Source: Adhaeribacter terrigena
GTDB taxonomy: Bacteria > Bacteroidota > Bacteroidia > Cytophagales > Hymenobacteraceae
Assembly: GCF_016623615.1 (NCBI RefSeq)
Contig: NZ_JAEHFX010000001.1
Span: forward strand, 558,001-622,000
Length of the DNA: 64,000 bases
Direction of reading: 5' to 3'
Positions 51,391 to 59,896 of the stretch are shown here, piece after piece; position 1 is the stretch's first letter; each line of letters opens with the position of its first letter. Under the pieces are notes generated by a model. The model was not told where the DNA came from, ran no database searches, and saw nothing but the letters and a program-made list of their open reading frames with translations. Made by a program: the position numbers and the translations under genes.

Positions 51391-52782
51391 TTAGAATGTA
51401 AGTTGGGTAACGAAATTAAAATGATGGAAGTTGGTATTGTAAAACCGTTTTTCCAGAGGAAGTTTGGTATCAGGCGATAGTCGGGCAATGTATAATAACC
51501 GGAAGCTTAAACCGTTCAGCGGTTCAAATTCTGGTTTATAATTCAGGTCGATCAGGCCATTCCAGTAAGACGTTGCTCCATATTTATTAAATTGGAAATC
51601 GTGATAAGCTGGTAGCCAGGTTTTGGTTATTGCTGCTTCTGCCGATAGTTTAGGAATGATATCTTTCCTGGCTTTTACTGCCAAAGCATCAGAATTACCA
51701 AGCCCTTCCAGGCGGCCTCTTGGGGTAGTTACGAAAAATTGTTCCCGCCCAAATTCTCTTGGAAATAAGAACCGACCTTCGGCACCCAGGTGTAAATAGT
51801 TGGCCGAAAAGTGCCAGTTGCTCGGTTCGAATGCAATCTTTCCACCAGCTAACCATTGCTGCTGATCAGGAAAATATGCTAAGGCTGGTTCCAGGTTACC
51901 GCCATTGCCAACCTGAGTTTGAAATAAACCTTCTGCGCCGAGCCTGAATTTGGGTTTTACTTCCAAGATCAACTTGGTGTATGTGGTATTGGAAACGTTT
52001 TCGATCCAGTAATTCCAGGTTTCACTTTTCAATAATCCTGTTTTTTGCCATTGAAATCCAGCAACTGCAATCCCAGTGGTTTGAACCTGACTTTTATAGC
52101 CCGTTTGCCTACCGTTTTCATCTACTCCAACGGGATAAATACCAATACTTTCGCCAGCCTGGTACCAGGAAACTGTGCTGCGGGGCGAAAAATGATCGAG
52201 CCAGGCAAGGCTGAACCGGCCATTTTGCTTAACCGGGATTTCCAGGCTAATTCCCTGCACCGAATACGGTTTCATGCGGCCATCTTGGGGATTGATTAAG
52301 GGTGAAGTAAAACTGAAACGGCCGATGGTGGCTTTTATGTGTTTGGTGTGGTATTCCAGATACAATTCATCCAAGCGATCCAAATCTGCTTTGTTCTCTG
52401 CTTCTTCTATGTCGAATAATTCAAGTTCGTAGCGGGGTAGTTTACCCGATTTGTAATCAGGTTCGGCTAAATCAGAGGAAAATGCATTGTAGGTAAAAAG
52501 CCCAGCCAAGCCAAACCTGAATCCCTTATAGGGTGCGGAATGAAAACCCAAACGTGCTCCAATCGCATTGGCATAATGATCAGACAGTTCGCCCTGATTA
52601 TAGGTAGCCATAAAGTAATTCCGGATGTGGCCTTCGGTTTCACCGTGGGTAAATACATCTTTGATGTCCCTAACCTGAATGGAATCAGTTGGAATTTCTG
52701 CAACATTATGGTGCTGCCCTGAGGCTCCCAGGCTAATAAAAAAGCTCAGCAACAATAACGGAAATTTAGGTTTTGAAAGCAT
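51391..52782 (-). CDS. Outer membrane porin (OprD-like beta-barrel)
   Basis: 463 residues with a signal peptide (KFPLLLLSFFISLGASG). An alternating beta-strand pattern runs throughout and ends in an aromatic C-terminal strand (FHHFNFVTQLTF), as in outer membrane barrels. Features such as HIRNYFMATYNQG, RLGFHSAPYKGFRFGLAG, and KATIGRFSFTSPLINPQDGRM resemble the OprD/OprF-like outer membrane channel group of Bacteroidetes. It may let sulfur anions or small acids across the outer membrane. It lies between Crp-regulated units, but no dyad was found in its own upstream region. Confidence 0.75.
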   Translation of the reverse strand: MLSKPKFPLLLLSFFISLGASGQHHNVAEIPTDSIQVRDIKDVFTHGETEGHIRNYFMATYNQGELSDHYANAIGARLGFHSAPYKGFRFGLAGLFTYNAFSSDLAEPDYKSGKLPRYELELFDIEEAENKADLDRLDELYLEYHTKHIKATIGRFSFTSPLINPQDGRMKPYSVQGISLEIPVKQNGRFSLAWLDHFSPRSTVSWYQAGESIGIYPVGVDENGRQTGYKSQVQTTGIAVAGFQWQKTGLLKSETWNYWIENVSNTTYTKLILEVKPKFRLGAEGLFQTQVGNGGNLEPALAYFPDQQQWLAGGKIAFEPSNWHFSANYLHLGAEGRFLFPREFGREQFFVTTPRGRLEGLGNSDALAVKARKDIIPKLSAEAAITKTWLPAYHDFQFNKYGATSYWNGLIDLNYKPEFEPLNGLSFRLLYIARLSPDTKLPLEKRFYNTNFHHFNFVTQLTF

Positions 52783-52857
52783 ATTAGAAATCAGTCCAGG
52801 TGGAGCCTTGGTCCAAGCTGGTTTATTAATTAAAGGATTGGCTTAGGAAACGGAGAT

Positions 52858-52889
52858 GTACTTTTTAACGTCCAAACCATAGCGTTTTA
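52858..52889. repeat. Copy of the ~33-bp dispersed repeat
   Basis: TACTTTTTAACGTCCAAACC followed by ATAGCGTTTT, between the porin and universal stress protein genes; one of the best-preserved copies. Confidence 0.75.
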
Positions 52890-52965
52890 GAAACAGATAT
52901 TTGGGCCAAAATTCCCTTGGGTGAGATATGGCATAATCGCTATAATAAACCGGCCAAAAAGTGCC

Positions 52966-53802
52966 TTACTTTATATGGTAGGTCAGCAGTGGACGGATGC
53001 AGCGGTTAATCAGCGTTTCCGCTACGCTGCCATAGAAGATTTTACTGAAACTGTTTCGATCATGTGTGCCGATCACAACCAGGTCCATTTCAGTTTCCTG
53101 ATTAAAGTTGCGGACGCCTTGTGGCACTTTATAATCGTGTTTCAGGTACAGTTCAGAATCTTGCAATTGCATGGCCTGGGCGAACCGCTCCATGTTGCTT
53201 TTGAAATTCGCTTCCTTTTTTTTGTCGCTTTCAGCTAATATCTGTAACAAATGAATTTTAGCACCAAACAGCTGTTGCAGTTTTATTACTGTATTAGTCG
53301 CCGGATTCTGCTGTTGTTTTTCCTTGAAGTCGGCTACCCATAAAATATGTTGAATCGGCGAAATAGAGGCAAATTCGTGGATGGAAATGACCGGGATCTG
53401 GGCGTGTCGCACCAACTGTTGCGCCTCGGAACCTGAGATTTTTTCAAGCAGGCCAGTAGCGCCTTTTGTACCCATTATTACAAGGTCGATCTGATTGGAC
53501 TCGGCATACCGAGCCAATTCGGTAGTCAGGCCACCGTACAGGATCTGGCTTGTAAACGAAAAATCGACGTGCTGTTTCAGGTTCTGGAATTTCTCAACTG
53601 CTTCTTGTTCCCGCTTTTGCAATGCTTTGTGGTCAATATTCTCCGACGCTTCGTTGCTGCCAGCCCATTCAGCTTGGTTAACCTGAATTACGTGTACAAG
53701 ATGCGTTTCCAATGGTGTTTTATCCTGCAGAAATGCCAGAAGTTCGATGGCTTTTGCGGATACCGGTGTAAAATCTACCGGGATCATTACTTTAAATTTC
53801 AT
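52966..53802 (-). CDS. Universal stress protein, tandem UspA domains
   Basis: 278 residues with two UspA domains. The first (1-~145) has MIPVDFTPVSAKAIELL and the ATP-binding signature VIMGTKGATGLLEKISGS. The second (~150-278) ends with VVIGTHDRNSFSKIFYGS. It is a cytoplasmic nucleotide-binding stress protein with no defined reaction. Its promoter carries a Crp-type dyad, so it belongs to the same regulon as the sulfur genes, as USPs often do under respiratory stress. Confidence 0.9.
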   Translation of the reverse strand: MKFKVMIPVDFTPVSAKAIELLAFLQDKTPLETHLVHVIQVNQAEWAGSNEASENIDHKALQKREQEAVEKFQNLKQHVDFSFTSQILYGGLTTELARYAESNQIDLVIMGTKGATGLLEKISGSEAQQLVRHAQIPVISIHEFASISPIQHILWVADFKEKQQQNPATNTVIKLQQLFGAKIHLLQILAESDKKKEANFKSNMERFAQAMQLQDSELYLKHDYKVPQGVRNFNQETEMDLVVIGTHDRNSFSKIFYGSVAETLINRCIRPLLTYHIK

Positions 53803-53869
53803 AACTGTGGCTTTTAGGTTGTTTATGTGTTCAGAAGAAAAACTGTTATAGCGTTATTTCTTTCCGTTA

Positions 53870-53913
53870 CAAAGTTGGCTAACTAAAAAGCTGTAGTCAG
53901 TGACATTGGTTAC
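53870..53913 (-). promoter_or_regulatory. Crp/Fnr-type operator and promoter of the USP gene
   Basis: Minus-strand reading: GTAACCAATGTCAC (53913-53900), 22 nt, CAACTTTG (53877-53870; first base differs from TAnnTTTG). Confidence 0.7.
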
Positions 53914-54282
53914 ATAAACTAATTAGTAAATGTAATCTTAATGGTAAGTCGATTTTGCTTGAATATAGATTTATGACTTTACTTGATAACTATTAAAGCT
54001 ATTCAATAGAAGCTTTTTGGAAAGCTTGTTGTTTAAAGAAATTTTTCGTATTCATCTTTGCTTCAGGAAAGTGTAAATTAGTAGTTTCATAATGCGTCAT
54101 TTCTGGCAAAAAGCTAATTATGAGGTGAATGTGCTGCAAAATATCTTCTTTTAAAGTTTTGTGAACATTTATTCAAGTTGGATTTTAATTGAAGTGTTTG
54201 GCCGTTTTCTAATGTAGATATAATTAAGCAGACGCTTTTAATTATTAAAATTATTTAATTGATTTGTTTTACCTTTGCCAAG
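53914..54282. other. AT-rich region between the sulfur and metal clusters
   Basis: No ORF or repeat is recognised in 53914-54258. A TACCTTTG -7 element at 54270-54277 precedes the His-rich protein gene. Confidence 0.5.
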
Positions 54283-54702
54283 GTGCTAAGAAGCAAATAC
54301 ATATCGTTTCTATTATTTTTTGCCTTCCTGGTAATGCAGACGCATATTGTCCTGCCTCACCATCATCATCACAATTCTAAAGAAACTCCAGGCCATAGCC
54401 ACAACCATAAGCATGATCATGGACACGAGCAGGGAAAACATCCAGATTCTGGTAGGCTGGGTGATTTAATAGGCCATGAAGCTCACCAGAATACGTCTGC
54501 AGAAATTCTGCCTTCTACAGTTCAGGAACATTCAGTTAAAAAAGCGGATATAAAGGTTCCTTTTATTGCTAAAGCTGAATATTTATTCAAATATCCGAAA
54601 GTACCAAGTTCTTCCCAATACACTTCCCAGGATTTAGATTTTTATAAATCCGACCATTTTCATTCCTTCCAATTACGAGGGCCACCTGCTTATATCCTAT
54701 AA
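54283..54702 (+). CDS. Small His-rich exported protein upstream of the metal efflux operon
   Basis: About 139 residues. The start is uncertain: the frame opens with a TTG at 54259, but a TACCTTTG promoter element overlaps that region. The GTG at 54283 or a later ATG (codon for residue 10) is therefore more likely. It has a hydrophobic signal (ISFLLFFAFLVM), then PHHHHHNSK and GHSHNHKHDHGHEQGKH, which should bind divalent metals in the periplasm. It ends in HSFQLRGPPAYIL. Similar small His-rich proteins precede Czc/Cus operons, and a metal-buffering role is inferred. Confidence 0.6.
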   Translation: MLRSKYISFLLFFAFLVMQTHIVLPHHHHHNSKETPGHSHNHKHDHGHEQGKHPDSGRLGDLIGHEAHQNTSAEILPSTVQEHSVKKADIKVPFIAKAEYLFKYPKVPSSSQYTSQDLDFYKSDHFHSFQLRGPPAYIL

Positions 54703-54828
54703 GTCAGGCTTTTTGCTGTTTTCCAAATCTTAATAGCTTGTTTCCAACCTTAATTCTAAGGCTGTTAAACCCTGCGTATTATATTCAATAGGAACATTCC
54801 TGAAGCATTTAAACCTGTTTTTCTGGTT

Positions 54829-54905
54829 AAAAACGGTAGGCATTTTCAGCCAAAAAGTGGTTGATCGCTACCGGAAAACGCTATGCTTTTGGACTAAAAA
54901 AGTGC
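54829..54905. repeat. Two tandem copies of the ~33-bp dispersed repeat
   Basis: 54829-54860 (AAAAACGGTAGGCATTTTC, then AGCCAAAAAGT) and 54873-54905 (GAAAACGCTATGCTTTTGG, then ACTAAAAAAGT), 12 bp apart, between the two small His-rich protein genes. Confidence 0.7.
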
Positions 54906-54971
54906 CGGACCCATCCTGCTTAAAATTTCATATCTATACTTTTTCATTTTTCAAATTAAAACCAAATCACG

Positions 54972-55217
54972 ATGAAGAAATTTATCATTCCGGCAATGTT
55001 TTGCCTTGCTTTAACTGTTGGCTGCGCTGAAAAGAAAACAGAAACCGAGGCCCATACCCACGAAGACGGTACTACCCACGAAGCGCATACGGAAGCCAAT
55101 CCGGAAACTGCACCAAACCAGGAAGAATTCGATGCTACTGGAACGGACACAACTAATGCAGCACCGGCTACGGAAGGCGAACATACCCACGCCGATGGAG
55201 AGCCGCATAGCCACTAA
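54972..55217 (+). CDS. Small His-rich lipoprotein
   Basis: 81 residues with a lipoprotein signal (IPAMFCLALTVGC, Cys18). The mature part is His/Glu/Thr-rich, with repeated HTHEDG/HTHADG motifs, so it probably binds copper, zinc or similar ions at the membrane surface. It lies directly before the adaptor-pump-TolC genes, but a terminator hairpin at 55226-55256 separates it from them, which suggests it is made in larger amounts. Confidence 0.7.
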   Translation: MKKFIIPAMFCLALTVGCAEKKTETEAHTHEDGTTHEAHTEANPETAPNQEEFDATGTDTTNAAPATEGEHTHADGEPHSH

Positions 55218-55225
55218 TTTTTAAC

Positions 55226-55256
55226 GGAAGGCAGGTTTTTAATGCCTGCCTTTCAT
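55226..55256 (+). terminator. Terminator/attenuator before the RND operon
   Basis: AAGGCAGG and CCTGCCTT stems with a T-rich loop and downstream T-rich tail. The upstream alternative ATG of the adaptor gene (55242) falls inside the hairpin. Confidence 0.65.
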
Positions 55257-55271
55257 TTTGGAAAAGTATTT

Positions 55272-56780
55272 ATGAAAAAGATTCAGTTATTGATTTTAGG
55301 CTTTTTTCTGGTTTTGAGCGGATGCAATAAACAGCCACAGGAGGAAGCCCACGAGCACGGTGAAGGCGGGCATGCTCACGGTTTGGAACCAGTTTCCTAT
55401 ACCTTGTACTCCGATAAATCCGAGCTTTTTGTTGAATTTAAGCCACTGGTAGTTGGGCAAGTTTCAAAGTTCGCCACCCACTTAACTAAGCTTAACAATT
55501 TCAAACCATTTACAAAAGGTCAGGTTACTGTTAGTTTTATTTTGAACGGAAAAGGAATTCGGAGCACTGCGGATAGCGCCAGTTCTCCGGGAATATTCCG
55601 GATGGCTTTACAGCCTAAAACCGCTGGAACCGGCAAATTAATTTTCGATATAAAAACCCAGGAATTTGCGGATCAGTTTGTGATCGAAAACATCCAGGTT
55701 TATCAGGATGAAAAAACAGCAATGGCCAACCAGCCTGCTGAAGCTGCCGGATCAGATATAACTTACCTGAAAGAACAAGCTTGGAAGACCGAGTTTGCAA
55801 ACCAGGAAGTAAAAAAACAGCCCTTTGCGGAAGTGATCAAAACCACTGGTCAAATATTATCTGCTCCAGGCGACGTTGTGGTGGTTTCTGCCAAAAGCGA
55901 CGGGATTATTAAATTCGGGAAATCAGGAATTATGGTAGGCGAACCGGTGAAAGCCGGGGAATTGCTTTTCTCCGTTTCCGGCAGCGGTTTAACGCAGAAT
56001 AACCTGGAAGCCAGCATTCAGGAAGCCAAAACAAATCTTTCTAAAGCCCGCTCGGATTACCAGCGTGCGCAGGAACTTATAAAAGACGACATCATTTCGC
56101 AGCGTGATTTCTTGGAAATAAAAACGGCTTATTCAAACGCTCAAACTGCCTACAATACTCTCTCCAAAAATTATGGTAGTGGTGGCCAGCGGATCACGGC
56201 CCCAATAACGGGCTACCTCAGAAATATTCAGGTAACGGAAGGACAGTTCGTAGCAGCCGGGCAACCAATAGCAGAAGTAACAAAAAACCAAAAACTGATG
56301 CTCCGGGCAGATGTATCGCAATCCTATTTTCCAAAACTTGGCTCCATTACAAGCGCACGTTTTAAAATGCAGAACAGCGATAAAATCTACAGCACACTTG
56401 AACTGAACGGCAAGGTAGTTACCTACGGCAGAAGCGCTGAAAACAATGTAACCGTTCCGGTAAGTTTTGAGGTGGACATGGCGGAAGGAATGGTACCAGG
56501 AGCTTTTGCCGACATTTATCTTCAAACCAAAGAAACCAAAAATGCCCTGGTAATTCCGATTTCGGCCTTACTCGAAGAACAGGGTAATTTCTACACTTAT
56601 GTTCAGGTTTCCGGTGAAGGGTTTCAGAAAAGAGACTTGAAACTGGGAGCCAATAACGGCGAACAGGTAGCAGTTTTAAGCGGAATTTCCGAAGGCGAAA
56701 GAGTGGTAACCAAAGGCGGCTACCAAATTAGACTTTCCACGATGTCAGGTGCTTTACCGGCTCACGGCCACGAACATTAA
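55272..56780 (+). CDS. RND efflux periplasmic adaptor (CusB/CzcB type)
   Basis: 502 residues from the ATG at 55272, which directly precedes a lipoprotein signal (LILGFFLVLSGC); an ATG ten codons upstream lies in a hairpin and has no signal-like sequence. His-rich AHEHGEGGHAHG follows the Cys. A CusF/YHYH-like beta domain spans ~40-160. Then comes the membrane-fusion core: a biotinyl-lipoyl half (VVVVSAKSDGIIKFG), a helical hairpin (LEASIQEAKTNLSKARSDYQ), and beta-barrel and membrane-proximal domains. It links the CzcA/CusA pump to the TolC-like channel. Confidence 0.9.
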   Translation: MKKIQLLILGFFLVLSGCNKQPQEEAHEHGEGGHAHGLEPVSYTLYSDKSELFVEFKPLVVGQVSKFATHLTKLNNFKPFTKGQVTVSFILNGKGIRSTADSASSPGIFRMALQPKTAGTGKLIFDIKTQEFADQFVIENIQVYQDEKTAMANQPAEAAGSDITYLKEQAWKTEFANQEVKKQPFAEVIKTTGQILSAPGDVVVVSAKSDGIIKFGKSGIMVGEPVKAGELLFSVSGSGLTQNNLEASIQEAKTNLSKARSDYQRAQELIKDDIISQRDFLEIKTAYSNAQTAYNTLSKNYGSGGQRITAPITGYLRNIQVTEGQFVAAGQPIAEVTKNQKLMLRADVSQSYFPKLGSITSARFKMQNSDKIYSTLELNGKVVTYGRSAENNVTVPVSFEVDMAEGMVPGAFADIYLQTKETKNALVIPISALLEEQGNFYTYVQVSGEGFQKRDLKLGANNGEQVAVLSGISEGERVVTKGGYQIRLSTMSGALPAHGHEH

Positions 56781-56785
56781 GAGCT

Positions 56786-59700
56786 ATGCTGAATAAGGTT
56801 ATAGAATTTGCACTGCATAACCGATTGGTGGTTATAGTAGCATCGGCCTTGCTCATTTTTATGGGCAGCTATACAGCTTCAACTATGGAAGTGGACGTCT
56901 TTCCCGATCTGACGGCCCCAACCGTAGTGATACTTACTGAGGCCCACGGAATGGCTCCGGAGGAAGCGGAAAGACTGGTAACGTACCCAATCGAAACGGC
57001 GGTAAATGGTGCCTCAAATGTACGGAGGGTTCGGTCTTCTTCTTCCGCAGGTATTTCTATTGTTTGGGTGGAGTTTAACTGGGGAACCGATATTTTCCAG
57101 GCCCGCCAGATCGTAAATGAACGTCTGATTTCCGTTGCGGAAAACCTTCCGGAAGGAGTAGGGAATCCTACGCTTGCTCCTAATTCGTCTATTATGGGCG
57201 AAATTATGCTGATCAGTTTAACCGCCGACAGCACCAGCCTGATGGATTTGCGCACCATTGCGGACTGGAACATCCGGCCACGATTATTGGCTACGGGTGG
57301 AGTTTCGCAAGTAGTAGTAATTGGCGGCGAATACAAACAGTATCAGATCCTGGCTTCGCCGCAAAAAATGAAATATTATGGTGTTTCGCTACCGGAATTA
57401 TTGCAGGCCAGCAAAGATGCCAATCAGAATGCTTCCGGTGGTTTCCTGAACGAGTATGGTAACGAATACATCGTAAGAGGAATCGGTAAAACCAGCGACC
57501 TGTCGGAGTTAGGAAAATCAGTAATAAAAACGGTAAACGGGGTTCCGGTTAAAATTGAAGACGTAGCCGAAATAAAGATCGGTACCTCGGTAAAGATCGG
57601 TGATGGTTCTTTGAAAGGCGAGCCGGCGGTTATCATGACGGTAATGAAACAGCCTAATACCAATACATTGGAGCTTACCGATAAAATTGATGCCGCTATG
57701 GCAGAAATGAGCCAGAACCTACCGCAGGATATCCACATCAATACCAAGATTTTCCGGCAGGCAGACTTCATTACGGCCTCGGTGAATAATATACAGAAGG
57801 TACTGGTAGAAGGCTCCATTTTCGTAGTCATCATCCTGTTCATTTTCCTGATGAATTGGCGGGCTACGGTAATTTCCCTTATCGCTATTCCCATCTCATT
57901 ACTGGTGGCAATTCTAACCTTGAAATGGCTCGGTTTAACCATCAATACTATGAGTTTGGGCGGGATGGCCATAGCCATTGGCGACCTGGTAGATGACGCC
58001 ATTATTGACGTAGAAAATGTATATCGTAGACTTAAGGAAAATGCTCATAAACCGATTGCAGAACGTGTAAATAAGCTGAAAGTGATTTATGATGCATCGG
58101 TAGAAATTCGTTCTTCCGTTATCAATGCCACCTTTATCATAATCGTAGCATTTGTGCCATTATTTTTCCTTTCGGGAATGGAAGGCCGACTTTTAGCGCC
58201 GCTGGGCATAGCGTTTATAGTGGCACTTTTCGCTTCATTGATCGTGGCCATTACACTTACACCAGTGCTTTGCAGCTTCCTGCTTACCAGCGATAAAAGG
58301 CTTTTAAAAGAGCATCAGGATAGCTGGCTGGTGCGCCACCTGAATAATATTTATGAAAAGGCGCTGGTGAAAGCTATGGGAATGCGCAAACTGGTAATTG
58401 GTCTGGCAGTAGGTTTACTGGCTGTTGCGCTGGTTCTCTTTTCAGGCTTAGGCCGCAGCTTTTTACCTGAGTTTAACGAAGGTTCGCTGGTTGTAAGCGT
58501 GGTGAGTTTGCCTGGGATTTCACTGGAAGAATCGAATAAGATTGGTACGCAGGTTGAAAAAGCTTTGCTCACAGTTCCGGAAATAAAAGTAACTACTCGT
58601 CGCACGGGTAGGGCAGAACTCGATGAACATGCCCAGGGCGTAAATGCTTCTGAAATTGATGCGCCGTTCACGTTGGAAGATCGGGATCGGGAAGAGTTTA
58701 TGAAAGAAGTTCGGGAAAAGGTCGGCAACATTACTACCGCTAACATTACCATCGGGCAGCCAATTGGTCACCGCATAGATCATATGCTTTCTGGTACCCG
58801 TGCCAATATTGCCATTAAGATTTTCGGTCCTGATCTGAGCCAGTTGTTTACGCTTTCCAACCAGATTAAAGCCAATATTGAAGGCATAGATGGTCTGGTT
58901 GATCTGAGCGTAGAGCAGCAGGTCGGGATTCCCCAAATACAAATCAAAGCTAACCGGGATATGCTGGCAAAATACGGCATTTCAATCGGGCAATTTACGG
59001 AGTTTATTGACGTGGCATTTGCCGGCGAAAAGGTATCGGAAGTGTATGAAGGAGCCAGAAGTTTTGATTTGATCCTGAAATTTAACGATGCCAACCGGGG
59101 TAAAATGGAAAACATCCGCAACAGCCTGATCGATACCGATTCTGGCGAAAAGGTGCCGTTGCATTATGTTGCTGATATTGTTTCTACTTCCGGACCAAAT
59201 ACCATTAACCGGGAGAACGTGCAGCGTAAAACGGTGGTGTCAGCAAACGTGGCTGGCCGTGATCAGAAAAGTGCTGTAGCGGAAATCCGGAAGAAAATTG
59301 AAGCCACTATCAAACTGCCGGAAGGCTATCATATTGAATATGGCGGTCAGTTTGAAGCCGAGGCAGAAGCTTCCCGAACGTTAATGATCGCTTCGCTTTT
59401 AGCCTTGCTGGTTATTTTCCTGCTTTTATACCAGGAATTTAAGGATGCCAGAGTTTCGGGTATCATCTTACTCAACTTGCCGCTGGCCTTAATTGGCGGT
59501 ATCCTGAGCGTTTATTTTACTTCGGGTATTCTGAGCATTCCGGCCATCATCGGTTTCATTACGCTTTTCGGCATTGCCACCCGGAACGGTATTTTACTGG
59601 TGTCGCATTATGAATTACTGCTGCGGGAAAATCATTTTACCGGCAGCAAAAAAGAAATCCTGTACCAATCCATTATTCAAGGTTCAAAAGATAGGTTAAG

Positions 59701-59896
59701 CCCGATCCTGATGACAGCTTTAACGGCTGCATTGGCGCTTATTCCACTGGCGATTGCGGGTGATTTGCCGGGCAATGAAATTCAAAGTCCGATGGCCCAG
59801 GTAATTTTAGGAGGCCTGCTTACTTCTACCGTGCTGAATTTGTTTGTGATCCCAATCGTGTTTTTCTGGACGACTAATAAAGCTGAAATGGTATGA
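56786..59896 (+). CDS. CusA/CzcA family heavy-metal RND pump
   Basis: 1036-residue inner-membrane proton-driven exporter of the HME-RND family. The first helix VIEFALHNRLVVIVAS and the periplasmic FPDLTAPTVVILTEAHGM segment are typical. TM4 carries GDLVDDAIIDVENVYRRL with the acidic residues used in proton relay, and a second-half GIATRNGILLVSHY segment is conserved. The CusA methionine triad cannot be assigned by eye, so the metal (Cu/Ag versus Co/Zn/Cd) is open. It starts 5 bp after the adaptor stop. Confidence 0.94.
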   Translation: MLNKVIEFALHNRLVVIVASALLIFMGSYTASTMEVDVFPDLTAPTVVILTEAHGMAPEEAERLVTYPIETAVNGASNVRRVRSSSSAGISIVWVEFNWGTDIFQARQIVNERLISVAENLPEGVGNPTLAPNSSIMGEIMLISLTADSTSLMDLRTIADWNIRPRLLATGGVSQVVVIGGEYKQYQILASPQKMKYYGVSLPELLQASKDANQNASGGFLNEYGNEYIVRGIGKTSDLSELGKSVIKTVNGVPVKIEDVAEIKIGTSVKIGDGSLKGEPAVIMTVMKQPNTNTLELTDKIDAAMAEMSQNLPQDIHINTKIFRQADFITASVNNIQKVLVEGSIFVVIILFIFLMNWRATVISLIAIPISLLVAILTLKWLGLTINTMSLGGMAIAIGDLVDDAIIDVENVYRRLKENAHKPIAERVNKLKVIYDASVEIRSSVINATFIIIVAFVPLFFLSGMEGRLLAPLGIAFIVALFASLIVAITLTPVLCSFLLTSDKRLLKEHQDSWLVRHLNNIYEKALVKAMGMRKLVIGLAVGLLAVALVLFSGLGRSFLPEFNEGSLVVSVVSLPGISLEESNKIGTQVEKALLTVPEIKVTTRRTGRAELDEHAQGVNASEIDAPFTLEDRDREEFMKEVREKVGNITTANITIGQPIGHRIDHMLSGTRANIAIKIFGPDLSQLFTLSNQIKANIEGIDGLVDLSVEQQVGIPQIQIKANRDMLAKYGISIGQFTEFIDVAFAGEKVSEVYEGARSFDLILKFNDANRGKMENIRNSLIDTDSGEKVPLHYVADIVSTSGPNTINRENVQRKTVVSANVAGRDQKSAVAEIRKKIEATIKLPEGYHIEYGGQFEAEAEASRTLMIASLLALLVIFLLLYQEFKDARVSGIILLNLPLALIGGILSVYFTSGILSIPAIIGFITLFGIATRNGILLVSHYELLLRENHFTGSKKEILYQSIIQGSKDRLSPILMTALTAALALIPLAIAGDLPGNEIQSPMAQVILGGLLTSTVLNLFVIPIVFFWTTNKAEMV

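Noticed and set aside
55242-55271. Upstream ATG for the RND adaptor
   Set aside because: It lies inside a terminator-like hairpin and would bury the lipoprotein signal that begins at 55272.
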